This document shows positions 56,881-64,000 of a stretch of 64,000 nucleotides of DNA, piece by piece. The DNA lies in the NCBI RefSeq assembly GCF_028640845.1, contig NC_080539.1:106046554-106110553 (forward strand), in the 5' to 3' direction. Each line of letters begins with the position of its first letter. The stretch's first letter is position 1. Below the pieces are notes generated by a model that had not been told where the DNA came from, did not search any database, and was given only the letters and a program-made list of their open reading frames with translations. The stretch comes from Ahaetulla prasina (lineage: Eukaryota > Chordata > Lepidosauria > Squamata > Colubridae). Both the position numbers and the translations under genes were made by a program.

Positions 56881-57153
56881 TTATATCTGTATCCTCCTGA
56901 GGTTTCTTAAAAAACACAGTTGATTAAGGTTAACAGCCACAGCATTGTCACTGCCGCGTATGTTGTTAAAGAGAAAAGTTACATCCAGCACACAAGTACG
57001 GTTATATAAAGTAAATTGAGCAATTATGTGGTAGTCACTGATATATAACTCAGTAGATGGTGCCAAGGAAACAGAATCATAATATAATATTTGCGGAGTA
57101 AATACAGTGCAGTAAATTTGTCTCATATCAGGCAAAACCTTGGCACATATGTT
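56881..57153 (-). CDS. Possible coding (terminal?) exon, unknown gene
   Basis: The minus frame reads KVLPDMRQIYCTVFTPQ, STELYISDYHIIAQFTLYN, RTCVLDVTFLFNNIRG and ends LRRIQI with a stop. YNRT is a possible glycosylation site. A moderate acceptor (TTCTTCCAATTCCAAATAAAG) at 57154 gives phase 0, fitting the phase-0 end of 57940-58044. No good donor is seen inside, so it would have to be a last exon, or the frame is fortuitous. At 84-90 codons it is within chance length; the support is the peptide character and strand agreement only. Confidence 0.3.
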   Translation of the reverse strand, partial: NICAKVLPDMRQIYCTVFTPQILYYDSVSLAPSTELYISDYHIIAQFTLYNRTCVLDVTFLFNNIRGSDNAVAVNLNQLCFLRNLRRIQI

Positions 57154-57939
57154 CTTTATTTGGAATTGGAAGAACTATATTGTTTAAAAATCACTTTCAA
57201 TTCTTCTTAATTTTTAAAAATTCTGACATTATTAAATTTAGCTGTTCTAAAGACCAAGAAGTTTGGCAATTAATGGCACTCTCTTTGTATGTAACACTAG
57301 TCATGTATTATATTTTATCCAAATTTTAGAACAGGTTATGCAAGAAGTAGCTATTCAATTGACAAGCATAACTTAATAATTCTCTGCAGGAGAAAATGCC
57401 AATTTGATATAGATAAGTGTTCTAGATATTGCAAGTTGAGACACAAAATACAAAACCTGCAGTGTTTGTTCCACAGTATCCAGCAATAATGTGAACAAGC
57501 AGCTTACCTAATATAATCCATATACACTGTACTACTTCAAACTGTAAGTTTTATTTTCACATAAGAATTATGTAATCTAGGTTTTCCAGTGAAAAGCAAG
57601 TCTACATTCCTACATTCTCTTAGGACTTAGTAATATTTCTCTTCAACATTTAGGTTGTAAACTGCACAGAAAGGGAATAATTTTATCAAATATTACAAGA
57701 AACTTTCTAAGAAAGAACACTTTATTTTGAGATTCTTCTTCCTGTATTAACATAACATTATTAAATATGACTTCATGAGGAAAAAAGACCACACCAAAAA
57801 TCAAAATTAAATTTAGCATTAAAACTTTCCAAATGACAGTGACAAAGTTTATCAACACTTCTCCAGTTCTTTTACAATATTCCTTCATTGAATATTCCTT
57901 GATTGAATGCTGGTTTGAAGCCCCTGCTTGTAATGATAC
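57154..57939. other. Unassigned, probable intron
   Basis: AT-rich. A 34-base minus-strand segment at about 57508-57541 has a strong donor and an open frame but a weak acceptor, so it is not called. Confidence 0.35.
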
Positions 57940-58044
57940 CTTGGTCACAGCTGTCTCAGAAGGAAGCCTTATGCTAAAACCTGATGGTGATGATGCAGTG
58001 AGATCCAGGGGATGAATCAACCCGTAGCCACATTCTGTTTTACT
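57940..58044 (-). CDS. Predicted internal coding exon, unknown gene
   Basis: The acceptor CCTTACCAGACCTCAG ends at 58045 and the donor GACCAAG/GTATCA begins at 57939. The 105 bases are 35 open codons, phase 0 to 0: SKTECGYGLIHPLDL, ending IRLPSETAVTK. The upstream candidate at 59435-59627 ends in phase 0, so the junction reads TVGK-SKTEC. The frame stays open beyond the donor to 57643, with a hydrophobic stretch, so a read-through terminal exon is an alternative. Family not recognised. Confidence 0.5.
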
Positions 58045-58827
58045 CTGAGGTCTGGTAAGGACAATGTTCATTGAAATCTTTTATCATTCACTCTGGCATT
58101 AGATGTGTTCAAGTTATTCAAAAATGCACTTAGCAGTATCAGTCAATAAAAAATAGATTTTTACAATAAAAAGTAGATTTTACAAAACTGCATATTTTTA
58201 GCAAAAAAAGAAAAAACACAAAAGCACAGACATAAATTATTCAATTTTCATCCAAGTGAAAGAAGTTAATAACTTATTATGATCACTGATCAGTACAAAT
58301 ACCATTGCCAAAATGGTACCTTATGCTTATCCCATAATACCACATTTGAGACTGAAGATAGTCATTAATTTAATTTGGTTGAAACCTCTTGGCCAGTTAC
58401 GATGCAAACTTTCAGAATTATTGCTTCCTCTTAATTGTCTTCAGATTCAACACTGCCTTTGTGTGTTCAAATGTCAGCATACCATAAAATTGTAAGCTTC
58501 AGTGATACTTCCTGCAGAATTAATATTTTAAAACAGTTCCAGACTTGTTTTTCAGGGGGTCTATTTGTTATTTGCAAATATAAATTGTCTGACTGGAAAT
58601 GTCATGGGTTTTTTTTATCTAGTGCTATTAATCTATCCAAAGTGAAACCATTTGAAGCTGTTTTTGTATCCAAAGAGTAACATTTACTTATGAAATATTT
58701 AATATAATAAAAAACCTTATGTAATTATTGAACAGGAAGTTTACAATGGGGTTTAGAACTGACTTTAATGTATATGTTGACATTTGTAAATGGCTCAGAG
58801 AATGCTGTAAAGCATCATGGAGTGATA
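58045..58827. other. Unassigned, probable intron
   Basis: No repeat recognised. A 32-base exon-like segment near 58318 (minus) does not fit the phases of its neighbours. Confidence 0.35.
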
Positions 58828-58829
58828 TA

Positions 58830-59191
58830 CAAATAGTCCTCGACTTCCAACAGTTCATTTAGTGACCATTCAAAGTTACAATGGCACTGAAAAAATGACT
58901 TATGACCACTTTTCACACTTACAACCATTCCAGTATCCCCACAGTTACGTGATCAAAATTCAGACACTTGGCAACTGGTTCACACTTATGACCGTTGCAG
59001 TGTCCCAGGGTCATGTGATCCCATTTTGTGACCTTCTGACAAGCAAAGCCAATGGAGACACTAAATTCATTTAACAACCGTGTTACTGACTTCACAACTG
59101 CAGTGATTAACAACGGTGGCAAGAAATCCACTTACCAACTTAGCAACAGAAATTCTGGGCTCAATTGTGGTTGTAAGTTGAGGACTATCTG
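58830..59191 (-). mobile_element. Tc1/mariner (pogo/Tigger-like) MITE
   Basis: Ends CAAATAGTCCTCGACTTCC and GTAAGTTGAGGACTATCTG, each beside a TA (58828-58829, 59192-59193). The interior (GTTACGTGATCAAAATTCAG, CACTTGGCAACTGG) is the reverse complement of 23541-23944. 362 bp, no transposase. Confidence 0.75.
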
Positions 59192-59434
59192 TATAAATCT
59201 AAGCGCTATTGCACTGCCCTGTTTTCCTGGATTTTCCTGAAATGTTTTATTCCATGAATAGATTAATTTCTCTTTACGAATAAAATTAGGTACAATCCAA
59301 TTGAATTAGTTTTCCTGATTGCAGCTGAAAAAGTGCATTTATTTTCCTCAAAAACCATCAATAGTATTGAACTTCAAACTAATTTGTCTAGTAGAGTAGA
59401 TTTATTCTCTGCTATGGATTGAACTCCTTCTCAC

Positions 59435-59627
59435 CTTGCCAACTGTGTTTTCTGTATAGATGAAGAGATCTTGATGCAATAAGAAATGCCTAGTTGACTG
59501 TGTCTGATCTTTAAAAACTGAGGTTGAACCTGGTAAGAACTTGGAGGGGTAGCCATCAGGAAATTCCTGGGGTGGATTAAACTGGGAAATAAAAATATTC
59601 CTGAAAGATGCCATTTCTGTGCTGCTG
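59435..59627 (-). CDS. Predicted internal coding exon, unknown gene
   Basis: A strong acceptor (ACTTTATGTTTTCTTAG) ends at 59628, and a strong donor (GTTGGCAAG/GTGAGA) begins at 59434. The 193 bases carry one leading base plus 64 open codons, phase 2 to 0. Peptide parts: FRNIFISQFNPPQEFPDGYP, SKFLPGSTSVFKDQ and HQDLFIYTENTVGK. The frame is open only a little beyond either splice site. Proline/glycine-rich turns and aromatic residues look like a folded extracellular or cytosolic domain rather than transposon protein. It is the most 5' exon candidate of the minus-strand series and fits in phase to 57940-58044. The family is not recognised. Confidence 0.6.
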
Positions 59628-60160
59628 CTAAGAAAACATAAAGTTATCAAGGATCAAGTTCAATTCAAAAGAGGCTTTACCTAGGTTGGTAAATAAATTT
59701 TCTCTATTATAGATGACAGCTAGCTAACTATACTTGGAAAATACCTTAAAGACAGCACAGAAGAGCTGGCAGGGCTTTGGAAATATATTATACTTACTGT
59801 AGTATAAAAGTATTTGGCTGAATTTTTTGCTCAGGATTTTGCAGACTGAATGTCTTTAGAAATTTTGATAAATGTGCAGAATAAGGAAGCAGTGGTGGAG
59901 GGATGAGTGTCCCATTATTCTTCAGGTATTTTAAATTGCAATCCCATTGATTTGCAGTGGAATGTTTTAAAAAATATATTATTTATTTATTTATTTATTT
60001 AGGTTTAGTTGCTATTTCCCCTCCATTAGGATAAGGGCCTTCCTGAAAATCTAAAATGGTGGCCATAATTCTGAAGACACATTAAAACAAAGGAGTACAT
60101 TAGACAAAGGTAGACCAGCTCTCCCCACCTAACTCCTATACAACTGGCAAGGCCCTAGAG
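59628..60160. other. Unassigned, probable intron; (TTTA)n at 59979-60001
   Basis: Besides a short TTTA/ATTT run I see no repeat or gene. Confidence 0.4.
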
Positions 60161-60636
60161 CAGTGATGGCTAACCTTTTTGCCATCGCATGCCAGGAGGG
60201 GCGGAGTGAGAGGGGTTGCACGCGTGCCTGCCTACACCCATAATTCTATGCGCCCAGCCCCTGCGCATGCGCGCGCTCCCTACACTCCCCCCCTCCCCCG
60301 GCTCCTGGCACGCGATGGCCTGGTAAGCCCGTTTTTCTCTCTCACCTGGCTCCAGAGCCTTTCTAGGAGTCTGGGGAGGGCAAAAACAGCCTTCCCCACC
60401 TCCCTGGAGATCCTCCAGAGGCCGAAAATTTGCCAATTTCCAGAGGGACCAGAAGGCCCAACTTTTGCTGTCCCCAGCCTCCAGGGCCTCTCTAGGAGTC
60501 TGGGAAGGGTGAAAATGGCCTTCCTCACCCCCCCGGAGGTCCTCCAGATGCCAGAAATGGCCCTTTGCCAATATGATATGCTGTTATGGCTACGTGTGCC
60601 ACCTGTGGCACATGTGCCATAGGTTCACCATCATAG
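60161..60636 (+). mobile_element. hAT-like MITE (GTGATGGCTAACC family), long copy
   Basis: Starts CAGTGATGGCTAACCTTTTT and ends CATAGGTTCACCATCATAG. Perfect duplications CCCTAGAG lie at 60153-60160 and 60637-60644. 476 bp; the GC-rich interior has an imperfect direct repeat (TTTCTAGGAGTCTGGGGAGG / TCTCTAGGAGTCTGGGAAGG). The frames of 133 and 147 codons here are antisense to each other and reflect composition, not a gene. Confidence 0.85.
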
Positions 60637-60644
60637 CCCTAGAG

Positions 60645-60939
60645 CTTCACCAAAAATGCCCTAATGTTTAAAATGTTTTAATGTAAAAAGAAGGGGAGAA
60701 GTGACTGATTTCCTAGAATTCAGGCACTTCCCTCCTTACCTAGAAGTAATCATAACCAATCCAATTTATCTTTGCCCTGACTACTTTTTGTACTGAATTG
60801 AATACAATTCAATTTTCAAAACTTTCAACTTTCAAAAAGTTCAAAAACTGCACAAATAACTTTGTTGTTTTTCATATATAATTTTTAAAAAATCCACTCT
60901 GATTAATGGCATGAAATTCTTTCCTCTTCCTATTTTTCT
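60645..60939. other. Unassigned
   Basis: Nothing recognised. Confidence 0.4.
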
Positions 60940-61035
60940 AAGCCCAACCCACTTCACAAGGTTGATGCTATGAGGAGGAAGAATTATGTTTGCCACCTCA
61001 AGTTATGTATAAAAATAATAAAGGCAGAATTTAAA
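60940..61035 (+). mobile_element. SINE 3' fragment
   Basis: AAGCCCAACCCACTTCACAAGG, GTTGATGCTATGAGG and TGCCACCTCAAGTTATGTATAAA follow the 3' half of squamate tRNA SINEs. Head missing. Confidence 0.5.
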
Positions 61036-62593
61036 CAAACAGCATTAGAAAGAATTCCATAAGCCAAGCTCTGTAGGACATCCGAGTTGGGTTGTTTTAA
61101 AACATAGCTGCCATCTTTTGATGGTGCAGAGTTTTAAAATATTATGGAAATGAAAGGAAACATATGGAGTGTGACACACATACATATTCCAATTTCTAAT
61201 GTAGATTTCATATTATTTGTAGGATTTCTGAGGAAAAATAAAAAATAAAATAAAATAAAATAAAAACTCATGCTCCCTCTTCAACCGCAAACACATTGGA
61301 ATGATGGAGTTTTCTCAGAGTCCTTTTCTTAATAAAATAGGGACATCTTGTTTCTTCTCCAGAAGAAGAGCCTCATCCTTCATTTTACAAAAATTTCAAA
61401 CTGAAAGGAATTAACATGAATTATTGCTTCAACTTTAAGCAAAACAAGAATAGGAATTTAAATTTAATGTCCAGCTGTCCATAAACTGGAGAGGTTGGGG
61501 GAACAGAAAAGTTAATGAGCTCACTCGAAAACATAATGTAGTCTGGCTGGGTAAATGGAGATTTTAAATCTGGAATTAATCTGAGGCATTGCAAAATAAT
61601 CCAATAAGATCTATTTAAAAATCAATGATATTTGAATGAATTCCATTATTTATTGCATATCGCTGCTTTATCATGTTGTACTAAACCATTTGTCGCTGAA
61701 AGCAGAACTTGCATTTCACTATTTCTGCTCAACCAATGCTTTATTTTAATCTATGTTATATTGAATATCTAATTCAGATCAATATTATGAATTAAAATGG
61801 TTTTGAAATGGGCCTAAATCTGTTAGTTTATAAACTCTAAACCTTGATAATTTTGGATTTATGCACTGGAATGTATTTTATTTTGGAGTGCCTCAATAGA
61901 CCAATTACAGTTTGCAAGATCCTAATGTAGCCCAATTAGCTAAACTATAAAAATGTAAATAATAAGTAAATAAATAAATAAACTTTGTAAATAAATGCCA
62001 CAATTAAATGTAGAAGATCAAGAAACCATCAGCATTCTGAGTCAGATGTGTGACATGATATGGCAGCCATCTGTTCATATTAGAGGCCAATTCTTCCTCT
62101 AATTCAGATAGATTAGCAATAGAGAAAGAATTGCAAACATGTCAAAATGCTGAAGTAATGAAGTGGTGAAAATAAACACACATGAACAAAATGTAGTATT
62201 ATTTTGTATGAAGGGTAGTTTGGCTTTGATTCCCCCACCCCCTTTTTGTTTTTTTACTAGCCACCTTACAAATCCAAGAACAATTGGGAATGAAGAAAGA
62301 AGTTGATATTAAAAATAAGTATTCTACTGATTGGGCTTGCAGATTGGGCTACTATATGGATAAACTATAGTTGGTGGGGTTCACACAATATACCTAAAGC
62401 AATAAATGTTGTTGATCTTTCTCTTTTGAGTCATCATATATGGAAATCTTTCTTCCAAAGTGGATTCTCTTTCCAAAGTTTTTTATCTTAAATTTATTTT
62501 GGGGAAAAAAGTCTTTTCATCCTATGACACGCAGCAGAATTTACTTCTAGTCTTATGTTAGTTGATTTTGGTACATCTCCTTATTGTTATTAT
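61036..62593. other. Unassigned AT-rich DNA; (AAAAT)n at 61233-61265
   Basis: A short AAAAT/TAAAA microsatellite; otherwise no repeat or gene recognised in 1.5 kb. Confidence 0.4.
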
Positions 62594-62595
62594 TA

Positions 62596-62842
62596 CCCTG
62601 CTTCCCCGAAAATAAGACATCCCCTGATAATAAGCCCAATTGGACTTTTGAGCGCGTGCGCTAAAATAAGCCTCCCCCCGAAAATATTTAAACGCAGAGC
62701 TGGAAATCAGATAAGACAGCAAGAGGAACCCCATCTTGTTCCATGCACCCCAAAATACTAAGATCTCCCCAAAAATAAGGCCAAGCGCTTATTTCAGGGT
62801 TCAAAAAATATGAGACAGGGTCTTATTTTCAGGGAAACACGG
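62596..62842 (+). mobile_element. MITE with CCTGTTTCCCCGAAAATAAG ends
   Basis: Starts CCCTGCTTCCCCGAAAATAAG and ends CTTATTTTCAGGGAAACACGG, inverted to each other, with TA on both sides (62594-62595, 62843-62844). AATAAGCC/AAAATAAGGCC phrases recur internally. TA targets suggest Tc1/mariner. 247 bp, non-coding. Confidence 0.75.
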
Positions 62843-62944
62843 TATTGTATTAGAAAGGCAGAGTGTTGTGAAATGCATGTACCTGTTCTCATTTTTGCTA
62901 AATTGTGTCCTTTGATGTGAAAGTCTTACATGCCTTGAAGAATA

Positions 62945-63025
62945 TAATAGCAATAGCACTTAGACTTATATATCACTTCATAGTGCTTTACAACCCTCAC
63001 TAAGCAGTTTACAGAGGGTTTGTTG
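62945..63025 (-). mobile_element. Sauria SINE / Bov-B 3' tail fragment
   Basis: ATAGCAATAGCACTTAGACTTATATATCAC and CACTAAGCAGTTTACAGAGGG are the reverse of the tail at 1230-1318. Only the 3' end is present. Confidence 0.7.
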
Positions 63026-63267
63026 AATGATAATTTGCAGAATTCACAGCAAATAGGCATTCTGAGAATTATGGTCACACTCATCATTACCTCCCCTAGT
63101 TTAGATAGGCTGATCTATTTTTTTCCTTTCTAAGGATAAGGATAAGGTGGCTGAAAGTTCCAAACTCAACATTCAGCTGCTCCAGAAAAGGGATTTTGCC
63201 TTCTGTGTTTGATCAATATTTATATTTTTTTGGAAGGATTCACATGTGAGTGCCCATGGGTCTGAAT

Positions 63268-63433
63268 CAGTGGTGGGTTGCCCCCCGGTTCAGAGCAGTA
63301 CTATAGAGCTGGTAGTAAAACCGGTGGGAGGCTCTGCCCACTGACCCAAACGTCATCAAAACTCTTCTGTGCATGCGCACGTGCGGGCACGATGCGAACC
63401 AGTAGTAAAGGTAAGTAGAACCCACCCACCCCG
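63268..63433 (+). mobile_element. hAT-like MITE (CAGTGGTGGGTTGCC family)
   Basis: Starts CAGTGGTGGGTTGCCCCCCGG and ends AGAACCCACCCACCCCG. Perfect duplications GTCTGAAT lie at 63260-63267 and 63434-63441. Sister of 39678-39831. Confidence 0.9.
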
Positions 63434-63479
63434 GTCTGAATCTCATTTTTTGTCCATTAATAAAAGTGAAGCCCCTCAG

Positions 63480-63735
63480 TTTGCTGTGCTTGCCATCTTT
63501 TCTCTTTATTTTTTAAATTTTTATTCATTTTTATTGCTATCACTTTGTTTCATTGCTGAGAGCCACCCAACGGTAGGATTCTCTTCCCTAATAATTTCTT
63601 CCAACAACCTGTTCACCAAACTGCTCAGAGAATTAACAACCAGCTCTCCCGAAGTGGTGCGAACTGCCTGAATCCTACCACTGGAGCCACCCAGACCTGC
63701 TGAGAGTCGGGTGGCATACATATTTAATTATTATT
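63480..63735 (+). mobile_element. LINE or SINE 3' end, interrupted by a MITE
   Basis: Around the MITE at 63568-63683 the flanks join to GCTGAGAGCCACCCAGACC and GAGTCGGGTGGCATACATAT, then TTTAATTATTATTTATTA, the stem-and-tail form of a reptile non-LTR 3' end. Type not resolved. Confidence 0.5.
63568..63683 (+). mobile_element. hAT-like MITE (GTGGTGGGATTC family)
   Basis: Starts CAACGGTAGGATTC and ends TGAATCCTACCACTG. Perfect duplications GAGCCACC lie at 63560-63567 and 63684-63691. 116 bp, sister of 32198-32334. Confidence 0.85.
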
Positions 63736-64000
63736 TATTAGATGACTCAAAGTATTTTACTTGGATATTTAAAAAGATAGTGGAGGAGATATGCAAGGTA
63801 TAAATGCTACAGCATTTGGGTTTTTTTGTTTGTTTATTAAACTTACAAGCCCACTGCATTCTGATGACTCTTGGTAGCGTTCAAACAAGGGACAACGAGT
63901 GAAGGAAATTCAGTTATTATCAATGCCTGAAAAAGGCTGTCCCAGTTTGTACCTCTTTTGGTACAGGAATCATCATAACCACAATGGGAGCCATTCTTTT
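63736..64000. other. Unassigned
   Basis: No repeat recognised. A donor-like site at about 63949 (minus) with open sequence to the window edge cannot be judged. Confidence 0.35.

Noticed and set aside
60170..60622. Antisense pair of frames of 133 and 147 codons
   Set aside because: Both lie inside the hAT-like MITE at 60161-60636 and reflect its GC-rich repeats.

Overview
This is vertebrate nuclear DNA, most likely from a squamate reptile and probably a snake. That is inference from the repeats. The window mixes L2/CR1-type, L3/CR1, Rex1-like, R4-like and L1 LINEs with a Sauria-type tRNA SINE, (AATAG)n microsatellites seeded at LINE 3' ends, and many short hAT elements. There are no bacterial-style operons, and no tRNA, rRNA, CRISPR or phage genes. 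Nearly all long open frames are transposon remnants.

Layout: 1.07-1.32 kb, SINE; 1.35-7.24 kb, full-length dead L1 with a 19-bp target duplication; 7.3-14.2 kb, small elements including hAT copies nested in each other; 14.5-14.7 kb, a long hairpin; 16.2-19.4 kb, the longest L2 copy, then several MITEs; 20.2-21.3 kb, an L1-like 5' region; 23.5-26.6 kb, a pogo/Tigger-like MITE and a Rex1-like LINE split by two L2 insertions; 28.5-29.3 kb, R4; 30.0-33.0 kb, a MITE/SINE cluster; 33.9-35.6 kb, a solo LTR split by L2; 36.3-38.6 kb, a third L2; 39.5-41.2 kb, a tRNA-CR1 SINE and MITEs; 46-53 kb, L3, Rex1-like and CR1 remnants; 54-56 kb, SINEs; 58.8-63.7 kb, MITEs.

Below the repeats there is evidence for a spliced protein-coding gene (or two) on the minus strand. 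Short open segments flanked by consensus splice sites lie at 59.4-59.6, 57.9-58.0, 31.3-31.6, 27.6-27.7, 22.6 and 11.75-11.9 kb, with a weaker one at 56.9-57.2 kb. Two neighbouring pairs fit in codon phase. The peptides contain cysteines and Asn-X-Ser/Thr sites, so an extracellular or lumenal protein is possible, but I do not recognise the family. If real, most of the window is intron that has absorbed the transposons.

Splice sites, target duplications and motifs were read by eye. Family names for repeats come from recognising conserved termini and protein motifs, not from a database search.
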